From GWE2-42-39 sp963662895 (GTDB taxonomy: Bacteria > Bacteroidota > Bacteroidia > Bacteroidales > Prolixibacteraceae): DNA of 64,000 nucleotides. Both the position numbers and the translations under genes were made by a program. The notes beneath the pieces were generated by a model. It made no database searches. It worked only from the letters and a program-made list of their open reading frames with translations, and was not told the DNA's origin. This document shows, in pieces, positions 54,764 through 63,387 of this stretch. The DNA is taken from the NCBI GenBank assembly GCA_963662895.1, contig OY759981.1:2356001-2420000 (forward strand), read 5' to 3'. Numbering within the stretch: the stretch's first letter is position 1; each line of letters starts with the position of its first letter.

Positions 54764-55220
54764 TTTTATCGCTAACAATTTTAACAAAAGGCTGATAAAA
54801 GCACCTAAACTCTACTTTTACGACACCGGCCTTGCCTGTTCATTGCTGAAACTCACCAGTTCTGAAATGGTCAGTACTTATTATTTATACGGGGCTTTAT
54901 TCGAAAATTTTGTTATAAGTGAGATTATTAAATTTCAATACCATTCAGGACTGCGCCCTTCGGTTTATTATTGGCGCGAAAGCAATGGCCTTGAAATAGA
55001 TTGTATTGTAGAAAAGGGAAATAAAGAAATTATGGCCATAGCAATAAAAGGTGGTTTAACTTTTAATAAAGGCTGGTTGAAAAATTTCAGAACATTTCAA
55101 AAATACGATATGAACATTAGGAACAAAATTATTTATGCAGGCGAAACCTCAACTGTCCTCTCCGGTATCCGTGTTGTCAGTTGGTACGATCTCCTGTCAT
55201 TATTAAATGAAACAATCTGA
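54764..55220 (+). pseudogene. C-terminal remnant of an AAA ATPase with DUF4143 domain
   Basis: In a different frame from the preceding fragment, the sequence NKRLIKAPKLYFYDTGLAC, GALFENFVISEIIK and SVYYWRESNGLEIDCIVEKG is the C-terminal DUF4143 (nuclease-like) domain of AAA_14 ATPases. The whole ATPase half with its P-loop is absent; an open stretch from 54654 exists but is not family sequence. These ATPases are common, often laterally moved genes of unclear role. The end at 55220 is clean and lies 4 bp from the end of a convergent remnant. Confidence 0.7.
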
Positions 55221-55223
55221 AAG

Positions 55224-55592
55224 TTTACATGTCTTCAAGGGAATATCCCCGGTATTCCAGGGTATAATTTTTTAGTTCTCCGGTTAAATGTTTAAAATGG
55301 TAGCTTTTTTCTTTTAACTTTTCAATATTAATATTTGCAGCGTTTCGTTTTACTTCAATAAGCTCAGCGTTCTTTTTCAGTTCATTTAAAATAATCAGGT
55401 CTATTTCTGTTTCTCCTTTTCGGTTCCAATAGCTTCCTATCCAGGTAATATTTTTTTCTTCTATGAGTTTGGCACGAAAATACCTTCAAGAATTTTGCCG
55501 CTGAATGTAGCATAATCGCGCAAAACAATTTGTTTTAGCTCATCAAAACCGCCAATTTTCTGTCGTAAAATTTTATGATAAACCAACTACTT
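55224..55592 (-). pseudogene. C-terminal remnant of an ATPase with DUF234-like nuclease domain, frameshifted
   Basis: Reading the minus strand in two frames gives YHKILRQKIGGFDELKQIVL and RDYATFSGKILEG, then, after one missing base near 55481-55484, YFRAKLIEEKNITWIGSYWN, RKGETEIDLIILNEL and ELIEVKRNA, ending at the stop 55224-55226. This matches the C-terminal half of archaeal-type ATPases with a DUF234 (PD-(D/E)xK-like) domain. The ATPase half is missing and a stop precedes the homologous part near 55592. It converges on the DUF4143 remnant. Confidence 0.65.
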
Positions 55593-55717
55593 TTATTCTG
55601 TTTCGGAAATGTCCATTATTACCAATAGGTTTCAAGGGCCGGATTTATTTTTTGTGTTTACAAAAAAATATGAAGTCACTTTGTCGTGAATGCTTACTCC
55701 ATTTATTTAGCCCTGTT
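55593..55717. other. Short gap before the AraC gene
   Basis: I see no gene, RNA or clear hairpin in this AT-rich gap. Confidence 0.4.
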
Positions 55718-56608
55718 TCACCGCTTATTCTTTTCCCTGAATTCAGAAGGGGAAAACCCGGTTTTTTGCCTGAATAAGCGAAAAAAGTAATCGGTTGTTT
55801 CAAACCCCAGGATGTGGGCTATTTCTTTCAGTGAAACGCCGGAGGCAATCAGTAAGTCTTTGGCTTTGTTGATCCGCAACTGGATTTGGTACTGGGCCGG
55901 TGAAACGCCGGTGTATTCTTTAAATTTTTTCCGGTACAGGGAATACCCCAGCCCAACATCCCGGGCCAGTTTCTCCTGCGAAACCGGGTGGCTCATATTT
56001 TCAAGGATCGTCAGTTTGGCCTGCTTGATCTTGTTCTCAATTTCCTTGCCTTCAAAGGAATGGTATTTTTTCGATGCAAACAGTTGTCCCAGTATTTGCA
56101 TCAGAATACCTGAAGTAATATACTGGAATCCGGGTTTTTCCTCTTTTATCAGTTCGATAACCTTCAAATAATTGCCGGCTATCTCTCCTGTTATCCCGGT
56201 TGTTATCACCGGATTTTCAGGATTAAGAAACTCTTTTGTGCGGTAGTGTTCTATCAGATCGCCGTTAAATTCCACCCAGTATTCGTCCCAGCCGGAATCA
56301 TTATCAGGTTTAAAACGGTGCCAGATACCGGGAAAAAGGATAAAAACATCGCCGGCATTGATTTTACGGGGACCTGTTGTTTCCGATTCAAAAACACCTT
56401 TGCCTTTGGTGATGTACAAAACCTGATAGTCAGATAATCTTCTTCCCACCGACCAGTGGAAATAATGATGGGAAGGATCATCGACCAGCGGGTATTCAGT
56501 ATCCCGGTCGACAGAAATGTGGCCGGCGCCTGTTAAATAAATCCCCCATCGTTTATCATCTTCTCCAACTGGGAGGTACTTGTAAAACTTTTTATCCTGA
56601 AATATCAT
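55718..56608 (-). CDS. AraC family transcriptional regulator (second copy)
   Basis: The 296-residue protein has an N-terminal cupin sensor (YQVLYITKGKGVFES, AGDVFILFPGIWHRFKPD) and a C-terminal AraC domain with SQEKLARDVGLGYSLYRKKF and VSLKEIAHILGFETTDYFFR then FRQKTGFSPSEFR. It is divergent to the GH36-like gene and so is the likely regulator of the galactosidase, epimerase, arabinofuranosidase and porter run. Sequence differs clearly from the AraC protein encoded at 41746-42630. Confidence 0.92.
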   Translation of the reverse strand: MIFQDKKFYKYLPVGEDDKRWGIYLTGAGHISVDRDTEYPLVDDPSHHYFHWSVGRRLSDYQVLYITKGKGVFESETTGPRKINAGDVFILFPGIWHRFKPDNDSGWDEYWVEFNGDLIEHYRTKEFLNPENPVITTGITGEIAGNYLKVIELIKEEKPGFQYITSGILMQILGQLFASKKYHSFEGKEIENKIKQAKLTILENMSHPVSQEKLARDVGLGYSLYRKKFKEYTGVSPAQYQIQLRINKAKDLLIASGVSLKEIAHILGFETTDYFFRLFRQKTGFSPSEFREKNKR

Positions 56609-56805
56609 TTTATCCAGTATTTATATCATTTTATGTGTGGCGCTTTTTGAACTTCGATATACTTTTATCCAAATAATGCTTCATTTTCAAAAATATATGA
56701 TGATTCTTTTATTACAAAGGGGAAAGATAGATAATTCAGGTAAAAAAGTTTTTGAATATATCAGTTTATCTGACTAAACGATATAAAAAACCACAAAACT
56801 AACGA
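56609..56805. promoter_or_regulatory. Divergent control region, AraC gene and GH36-like gene
   Basis: The 197-bp AT-rich gap lies between divergent genes and should carry both promoters and AraC sites. I see no exact TAnnTTTG element or repeat; the call rests on gene arrangement. Confidence 0.4.
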
Positions 56806-59070
56806 ATGAACACGAGAAGGGAGTTTATACGAAAAGCCTCAATCGGGTCAGTGGCTGTTTCTTCCATTGGAGGATTGACAGCCCTGAATAACAAAAGCTT
56901 CGCGAACAATAAAGAGCCTGGAAACATCGAAAAAAGCGGTTCAGGTTATGCTGATGCTGCCCCGGATTGCCCGGGATGGAAGGTCTCTTTTGACGAACCC
57001 GGAGAGATACTTTCAATGACCAATGGCCCGGTATCTATTACAGGCCAGCTTATTTTCGTTTCAGGCACGGATCAATGGACGGTTACCAATTCTCGGGACG
57101 CAGTAAAAAACCGTTATGCTTTTGTTGATCTGAAAGGCAATGTGCAGGGGTACCTTGTTTTACACCAAAACGAAGGACAGCTTCAATTGCATTTTTATCA
57201 TCGTTCGGCACAGGTTTACGAAGGGACATTAACATTTGAGGGAAAAATTAATTTTTTTGCTGACAGCTTTGCCTGCCGGACAAGGGCGCAGGAGAGCGAA
57301 CGGGTTTTGTCACTGAGTTGCGGAACAACCGATTCGCTGCTGAACGATTCCCTTTTTGCCCCTGAAAATGATACGATCCTGCAACTGGATGCTGCAAACC
57401 TGACCTTGCAAAATGCAGGCACAGGTGTGTACTCGTTCATAATGTCGGGACAAATCGGGGAAGCATCGGAAACAATATTCACTATTCATCTTGAGAAAGA
57501 TTATTTCAGAAACAGCTATGTTCCCTATTATCACGCACTGAACGGCGAACGATGTCCGAAAACGCCAACCGGGTGGATGTCGTGGAATACTTATTTCGAC
57601 AAGGCTACGGCCGAAGACAATCTTGCTGAAGCCAGAATTGGCCGGAAATATCTTCAGCCGTTTGGATGCGAGTTCTGGTCGATCGAATCCTGGCAGGGAA
57701 ACTCCGATCAGTTGCCGGTCAGCGATTTTTACAATATGAACCTGGAGGTGAATGAAAGGCAATTTCCGAAAGGGATGAAACAACTTGCTGACGACATTCG
57801 TGAGCTGGGGTTCCGCCCGGGTTTATGGATGGCGCCTTTTGGTACCGGGAGTGAAAAGTTTTACAACGAGCATAAATACTGGTTTTTACACGACAAGGCA
57901 GGCAAACCCATTTCTTCCTGGAACGGGCGTTACACGCTCGACCCTACAGTTCCTGAGGTGCTTGAACACCTGAAAAAAATATTCGATACCGCTTCACACG
58001 ACTGGGGATACGAGTTTTTTAAGATTGATGGCATGTCGGGCCGACATCACAGTTATTGTGCCCATTTGTATGAACGTCCTGAAATCAGGGAGTGTTTCCA
58101 TGCTCCTTCCTGTCCCGATCCGTTCGGGCGTTGTGTAAAAACATTCCGCGAAGGCATTGGCGAAGACCGCATATTCCTGGCCTGCCAGGGACACACTACC
58201 GGTCCGGAAGCATTGTATGCCGATGCTTCCCGGCTTGGCGCCGACATTGTGCACCCCAACGAGCCTGCAAAATGGCCGAACGTGCTCAACCAGGGACGTT
58301 GCACGGTTAACCAGATATTTACCCATAACATCGTGATGATTGCCGACCCTGATACCTTGCTGGTACATGATTTACCATTGGAAGAAGCAAGAGTATCAGC
58401 AACGATCGTTGCCTTGCCGGGACAGTTGACTTTCTTTGGCGATAAACTGGCCGGCCTGTCCGGCAGTCAGATGAAAATGCTGCAACAAACTTTACCGGTT
58501 GCTAATATTCGCCCGGTAAGCCTGTATCCTTATTTTTCCATGTTGCCGGTCTGGAACCTGCAAGTGCAAAATAAATTGCTGGACGATTATAATGTGGTTG
58601 CCCTTTTTAACTGGGAAGACGAAACACAAACCATTTCTTTCTCAACCAAAGAACTGGGCCTCCAGGATAAAGGGGAATACCTACTCTATGAATTCTGGGA
58701 ACAAAAAGCTTACGGGACAATGACAGACAATTTTGCCGCTGAAATCCCGGCACATACGGTGAGACTTTTTGCAATACACCGGTTAAAAGAGGTTCCGCAG
58801 TGGGTCAGCAGCGACCGACACATTACTCAGAATGCCCATGAACTGAAAGAATACCGGTGGAAAAAAGGAAGCCGGACGCTGGAAGGAAAAATCGGGCTGA
58901 TCAGTCCGTTCCCGTTGACCATGCGCTTGCATGTTCCGAAAGGCTTCTATTTGTCCGGCGCCGAATGCGACGGGTCTCAATGTACCGTGAATGAAGAAGA
59001 AAACAATATCCTGGCAATCACTTTTAAACCGGATTATACCGGCGATTTCAGGTTCAGAATCAGGTTTTAG
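56806..59070 (+). CDS. GH36-like alpha-galactosidase with Tat signal
   Basis: The 754-residue protein has a Tat signal (NTRREFIRKASIGS) and an N-terminal beta-sandwich to about residue 245. The catalytic barrel begins TGWMSWNTYFDKATAED, with FWSIESWQGNSD, GFRPGLWMAPFG, YEFFKIDGMSG with the likely nucleophile Asp (about residue 406), and RIFLACQGHTTGP. A C-terminal beta domain follows. Exported alpha-galactosidases release alpha-linked galactose from side chains of plant glycans. Downstream lie galM, a GH27 enzyme and a GH51 enzyme on the same strand. GH36-like assignment is by motif; related GH31 or GH27 clans are less likely. Confidence 0.82.
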   Translation: MNTRREFIRKASIGSVAVSSIGGLTALNNKSFANNKEPGNIEKSGSGYADAAPDCPGWKVSFDEPGEILSMTNGPVSITGQLIFVSGTDQWTVTNSRDAVKNRYAFVDLKGNVQGYLVLHQNEGQLQLHFYHRSAQVYEGTLTFEGKINFFADSFACRTRAQESERVLSLSCGTTDSLLNDSLFAPENDTILQLDAANLTLQNAGTGVYSFIMSGQIGEASETIFTIHLEKDYFRNSYVPYYHALNGERCPKTPTGWMSWNTYFDKATAEDNLAEARIGRKYLQPFGCEFWSIESWQGNSDQLPVSDFYNMNLEVNERQFPKGMKQLADDIRELGFRPGLWMAPFGTGSEKFYNEHKYWFLHDKAGKPISSWNGRYTLDPTVPEVLEHLKKIFDTASHDWGYEFFKIDGMSGRHHSYCAHLYERPEIRECFHAPSCPDPFGRCVKTFREGIGEDRIFLACQGHTTGPEALYADASRLGADIVHPNEPAKWPNVLNQGRCTVNQIFTHNIVMIADPDTLLVHDLPLEEARVSATIVALPGQLTFFGDKLAGLSGSQMKMLQQTLPVANIRPVSLYPYFSMLPVWNLQVQNKLLDDYNVVALFNWEDETQTISFSTKELGLQDKGEYLLYEFWEQKAYGTMTDNFAAEIPAHTVRLFAIHRLKEVPQWVSSDRHITQNAHELKEYRWKKGSRTLEGKIGLISPFPLTMRLHVPKGFYLSGAECDGSQCTVNEEENNILAITFKPDYTGDFRFRIRF

Positions 59071-59128
59071 AAGGCAAATAAAATTACGAATGTAAACCAA
59101 TTTGAATTCAAAATATTCTTAAAAAACA

Positions 59129-60142
59129 ATGATGAAACTATTCACTATCGAAAATAAAACCGGAATAAGGGCCTGTATTACAGATTACGGGGGACGGGTT
59201 GTCTGTCTGTTTGTCCCCGACAGGGAGGGACATTCTGATGACATCGTGTTGGGCTACGATCATCTTCCTGATTATTTAAAATCGAACGAAAAGTATTACG
59301 GCGCCACGATTGGCCGTTACGGAAACAGGATTGGCAATGCCCGGTTTTCTATTGGCAACAAAGCCTATCATCTTGAAAAAAATAATGGAAATAATTCCCT
59401 TCATGGCGGAAGTGGCGGTTTTCACAATGTAACCTGGGATGTTAAACAGTCAGATACACAAACACTGGAACTAAGCTATTTGTCGAAAGACATGGAAGAA
59501 GGTTTTCCAGGAAATCTGAGGGTGAAAGTGATTTATTCTTTAACTGACAACAATGAGTTAAAAATTGAATATTTTGCTGAAACCGACCAGACGACCATCG
59601 TAAACCTCACCCATCATTCATTTTTTAACCTGACGGGTAATCCTGAAAAATCGATCAATAACCACATACTCCAGATACCTGCTGATTTTTATACACCTGT
59701 AGACGAAGGGTTAATCCCGACCGGAGAAATTGCCCCGGTGGATGAAACCCCGTTCGATTTCAGGGATCCGACTGCAATTGGCAAAAGAGTAGAAGAAAAC
59801 CACGAACAACTGAACCTGGCCAGGGGATACGACCACAACTGGGCGCTGGATGCAACAGGGACAAACACAAGCATCCGTTTGGCAGCCCGGGTAACTGAAC
59901 CGGAATCGGGAAGGGTGATGGAAGCTTATACCAACGAGCCTGGTATACAGTTCTATAGCGGAAATTTTTTGAACGGAACTGATATCGGCAAAAAGAATAT
60001 TGCTTATCAGCACCGTACGGCCTTTTGCCTTGAAACGCAGCATTTCCCGGACAGTCCGAACAAGGAAAACTTCCCGTCAACCCTTTTGAAACCGGGAGAA
60101 AAATATTATTCGGTTTGTATTTATCAATTCCAGATAAAATGA
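59129..60142 (+). CDS. galM: Aldose 1-epimerase (galactose mutarotase)
   Basis: Interconverts the alpha and beta anomers of galactose and other aldoses. The 337-residue protein shows the family pieces YGATIGRYGNRIGNARFSIG (Arg/Asn of the sugar site), NSLHGGSGGFHNVTWDV (His base), NLTHHSFFNLTG (second His), and the C-terminal FCLETQHFPDSPN with the catalytic Glu. No signal peptide is seen, so it is probably cytoplasmic. It lies 58 bp after the GH36-like gene and 70 bp before the GH27 gene. Confidence 0.95.
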   Translation: MMKLFTIENKTGIRACITDYGGRVVCLFVPDREGHSDDIVLGYDHLPDYLKSNEKYYGATIGRYGNRIGNARFSIGNKAYHLEKNNGNNSLHGGSGGFHNVTWDVKQSDTQTLELSYLSKDMEEGFPGNLRVKVIYSLTDNNELKIEYFAETDQTTIVNLTHHSFFNLTGNPEKSINNHILQIPADFYTPVDEGLIPTGEIAPVDETPFDFRDPTAIGKRVEENHEQLNLARGYDHNWALDATGTNTSIRLAARVTEPESGRVMEAYTNEPGIQFYSGNFLNGTDIGKKNIAYQHRTAFCLETQHFPDSPNKENFPSTLLKPGEKYYSVCIYQFQIK

Positions 60143-60162
60143 TAATCCTTCAATTATATTGG

Positions 60163-60170
60163 TAACTTTG
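60163..60170 (+). promoter_or_regulatory. Candidate -7 promoter element for the GH27 gene
   Basis: TAACTTTG is an exact TAnnTTTG match about 43 bp before the ATG at 60213. No TTG is visible at -33. Confidence 0.3.
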
Positions 60171-60212
60171 GACGACAATAATAAAAACCCAATAATTTAA
60201 AATTACAGACAC

Positions 60213-61391
60213 ATGAAAAAACAAATTTTATGGATGGTAACTGTTGTATTCTTTGCATTGAATGTTTCAGCACAAAAATTTGAAGAACTGGCACAAACGC
60301 CGCCAATGGGATGGAACAGCTGGAATAAATTCGGCTGCGATGTAAGTGAATCACTTATCATGGAAATGGCTGATGCAATGGTCGCCAGCGGATTTCAGGA
60401 TGCCGGTTATGAATACATCGTAATTGACGACTGCTGGCAGGTTGACCGCGATGAGAACGGTGAAATTGTAATAGACAAGGAACGTTTCCCGCACGGAATG
60501 AAATACCTTGCAGATTATATTCATTCCAAAGGCTTAAAATTCGGGATTTATTCCTGTGCCGGAACCCTTACCTGTCAAAAACGTCCGGGGGGCCGGGGCC
60601 ACGAATATCAGGATGCCCGCACGTATGCCCGCTGGGGAGTCGATTACCTGAAATACGACTGGTGTAACTCTTCTACCCAGGATGCCAAAGCGTCTTATTC
60701 AACTATGCGCGATGCCCTTTATGCAGCAGGCCGTCCAATCGTGTTCAGCCTGTGCGAATGGGGAAGTGCCAAACCCTGGGAATGGGCAAAAGAAGTCGGC
60801 CATTTGTGGCGTACTACCGGCGATATCGTGGACCGTTGGGATGCCATGATCGCCATTGTAGACAAAGAAAGAGATCTTGCCAAATATGCAGGGCCCGGTT
60901 ACTGGAACGACCCCGACATGCTGGAAGTAGGTAACGGAGGCATGACAACCGAAGAATACAAAACGCATTTTTCGCTGTGGTGTATGCTGGCTGCCCCGTT
61001 GATGGCCGGGAACGACCTCCGGGCAATGGATGACGAGACAAAAGAAATACTTTCCAACACGGAAATTATTGACCTCGATCAGGACCCTCAGGGGAAGCAA
61101 GGTTTCTGTTACCGTGATAACGGCGATTATGAAATCTGGATTAAACCACTGGAAGGGAAAGGAAAAGCTGCCTGCCTGTTAAACCGGGGAGATGAGAAAA
61201 AAACAGTTCAGGTTGATTTTAGCCTGCTTGTAAAAGCGAATGATCAATACTGGAGATTAGACCCGTACAATCTGAACGATTATAAGATTCGTGATTTATG
61301 GTCGCATAAGGACGTGAAATTACAGGGAAATACGATGGAAATCGAACTTCCCCCTCATTCAGTAAAGGTATTTCGTTTTATCCTGAAATAA
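60213..61391 (+). CDS. GH27 alpha-galactosidase, secreted
   Basis: The 392-residue protein starts with a signal peptide (residues 1-20, ending VSAQ) and then the GH27 barrel. Family marks are PPMGWNSWNKFGCDVSESLI, YIVIDDCWQ, GLKFGIYSCAGTLTC, the nucleophile Asp149 in YLKYDWCN and the acid/base Asp204 in TTGDIVDRWD. NDPDMLEVGNGG and a small C-terminal beta domain with ELPPHSVKVFRFIL complete it. It releases terminal alpha-galactose. Together with the GH36-like enzyme it suggests an alpha-galactosylated substrate such as galactomannan or arabinogalactan. Confidence 0.93.
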   Translation: MKKQILWMVTVVFFALNVSAQKFEELAQTPPMGWNSWNKFGCDVSESLIMEMADAMVASGFQDAGYEYIVIDDCWQVDRDENGEIVIDKERFPHGMKYLADYIHSKGLKFGIYSCAGTLTCQKRPGGRGHEYQDARTYARWGVDYLKYDWCNSSTQDAKASYSTMRDALYAAGRPIVFSLCEWGSAKPWEWAKEVGHLWRTTGDIVDRWDAMIAIVDKERDLAKYAGPGYWNDPDMLEVGNGGMTTEEYKTHFSLWCMLAAPLMAGNDLRAMDDETKEILSNTEIIDLDQDPQGKQGFCYRDNGDYEIWIKPLEGKGKAACLLNRGDEKKTVQVDFSLLVKANDQYWRLDPYNLNDYKIRDLWSHKDVKLQGNTMEIELPPHSVKVFRFILK

Positions 61392-61822
61392 ACTAAAAAT
61401 TAAACAGGAAGAGGCTGTTAGAAACTCTGTGAAACTCTGTGGCAAGAATATAAATAACTAAACCACAGAGTTCCACAAAGTTTTTCCAGAGGGGCTTCCC
61501 CTTTGGAGACAGTCTCACCGGTTCTCTCCCAAAATTTTATTGTTTTTCTTATTGCCGGTAGTGGAACTTCCAGGGCCGGAGGGATTTTGAATACCCTGTA
61601 CCTGCACGAACAGTAACATTAAAACAGAACATATGTAGTTGTTTATCAATACGAAAGCGAAAAACACCATGATTAGTACGATAAAATAACAGATTCAGAT
61701 CCGGCAACTGCCGGAGAAGAATGACAACCCGTATTATGATGGTTGATTTGCCACTAATTTTATCACTAATTCCTGACTAAGAATAAAAACTAACTAAGTA
61801 ATAATAAAAACAACAATCAACA
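61392..61822. other. Gene-free stretch with an inverted repeat
   Basis: The 431-bp gap between the GH27 and GH51 genes holds the 10-bp inverted repeat AACTCTGTGG (61433-61442) and CCACAGAGTT (61463-61472), and no gene or RNA that I can support. The hairpin lies about 40 bp after the GH27 stop and lacks an adjoining T-run; TTTTT comes 8 bp later, so a weak terminator is possible. Confidence 0.5.
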
Positions 61823-63367
61823 ATGAAGAAACAGTTTTTAATAATAGTATCCGTATTTTTTGCATTGCATGTTTCAGCGCAAAAACCTGAACAGAAGGGA
61901 TCAACACATCAAGCACGGATAAAAATTGATGTGGAACGAAAAACAGGGGAAATCGATAAAAACATTTACGGGAATTTTGTCGAACACCTGGGACGGTGTA
62001 TTTATGGAGGACTTTACGAGCCAGGCTCCCCTTTGTCTGACGATAAAGGGTTTCGCGAGGATGTAATAGCAGCTACAAAACGGTTGAATGTGCCTGTTGT
62101 CAGGTGGCCCGGGGGTAACTTTGTTTCCGGTTATCACTGGGAAGACGGGATCGGACCAAAGGAAGAACGGCCTGTCAGGATTGATCTGGCCTGGGGCTTC
62201 AGGGAAAATAACAGCTTCGGAACTGATGAGTTTATGGACTGGTGCAAGGCTGCCAATACCGAACCGTATTTTTGTGTAAATCTGGGAACGGGCTCTCTTG
62301 ATGAAGCAAGAAACTGGGTCGAATACTGCAATGTAGACAAAGGAACCTATTATTCTGATTTGAGGATTAAAAACGGTCAGCCGGAACCATATAAAGTAAA
62401 ATACTGGGGACTGGGAAATGAAATGGACGGTCCCTGGCAAATGGGACATAAAAATGCTGATGATTACGGGAAATATGCCCTTGAAGCTGCCAAATTAATG
62501 AAATGGGTTGATAAAGACATAAAATTAATTGCCTCCGGTTCAAGCAACTATGGTTCTGACTGGATCGGTTGGAACCGCACTGTTCTGGATTATCTCAGGG
62601 ATTATGTAGATTATATCTCTTTGCATCATTATACCGGGAACAAGGGAAACGATTATTATAAATATCTGGCATCGACACGCTTTGCCGAAAAAGCGATAAA
62701 AATTACAGAAGGTCTTATTCAGGAAGAAATGTTGAAATCGAGACGAAAAAATCCTATTTATATCGCTTTTGATGAATATAATGTTTGGTACAGGGCACAC
62801 GGGAACGAGGGTAATGAAGAAATCTATAATCTGGAAGATGCCTTGGTTGTAGCGACTTATTTCAACATCTTTGTAAGGAATGCCCAAGTTGTAAAAATGG
62901 CAAATATGGCCCAACTTGTGAATGTGATTGCACCGATTTTTACTTCTCCGGAGAAATGCTGGTACCAGACTATTTTTTATCCTCTCGAAATATTTGCCAA
63001 TCATTGCCACGGAGAATCGGTGCAGGCTTTTGTCGACAGTCCTGTTTACGATTTGGAGGGAGAGTCGGTTCCGTTTCTGGATGTATCGTCTGCCTACAAT
63101 AGGGATAATGAAAATCTGATAATTAATGTGGTAAACAGAGATAAAGATAATCCTGTTGTTACAGATATTATCAGTCAGTTCGGAAAATTTGCAGGAAGAG
63201 CTACGGTATACGAGGTGAACGGGAAAAATATAAAAGATCAGAATTCTGCTGATAAACAATTAGTACAAACCACAACAAAAGAGTTAAGCGTAAAAGGCGA
63301 CAAACTCTCATACAGTTTTCCTGCGCATTCCTACACCATGATTATTATCCCGTTAGAAATCAATTAA
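61823..63367 (+). CDS. GH51 alpha-L-arabinofuranosidase, secreted
   Basis: The 514-residue protein has a signal peptide (1-20, ending VSAQ) and the GH51 (clan A) barrel plus C-terminal beta domain. Marks are NIYGNFVEHLGRCIYGGL, VVRWPGGNFVSGYHWEDG, the acid/base Glu200 in GLGNEMDGPWQMG and the nucleophile Glu318 in FDEYNVWYRAHG. It removes arabinofuranose side chains from arabinoxylan, arabinan or arabinogalactan. Its signal peptide resembles that of the GH27 protein. The sugar porter follows 20 bp later. Confidence 0.94.
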   Translation: MKKQFLIIVSVFFALHVSAQKPEQKGSTHQARIKIDVERKTGEIDKNIYGNFVEHLGRCIYGGLYEPGSPLSDDKGFREDVIAATKRLNVPVVRWPGGNFVSGYHWEDGIGPKEERPVRIDLAWGFRENNSFGTDEFMDWCKAANTEPYFCVNLGTGSLDEARNWVEYCNVDKGTYYSDLRIKNGQPEPYKVKYWGLGNEMDGPWQMGHKNADDYGKYALEAAKLMKWVDKDIKLIASGSSNYGSDWIGWNRTVLDYLRDYVDYISLHHYTGNKGNDYYKYLASTRFAEKAIKITEGLIQEEMLKSRRKNPIYIAFDEYNVWYRAHGNEGNEEIYNLEDALVVATYFNIFVRNAQVVKMANMAQLVNVIAPIFTSPEKCWYQTIFYPLEIFANHCHGESVQAFVDSPVYDLEGESVPFLDVSSAYNRDNENLIINVVNRDKDNPVVTDIISQFGKFAGRATVYEVNGKNIKDQNSADKQLVQTTTKELSVKGDKLSYSFPAHSYTMIIIPLEIN

Positions 63368-63387
63368 ATCAGAATAAAGGCCAAAGG

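Noticed and set aside
54602..54787. 61-codon minus-strand frame in the remnant patch
   Set aside because: The plus strand of the same DNA reads as a Gfo/Idh/MocA Rossmann start, a far better explanation.
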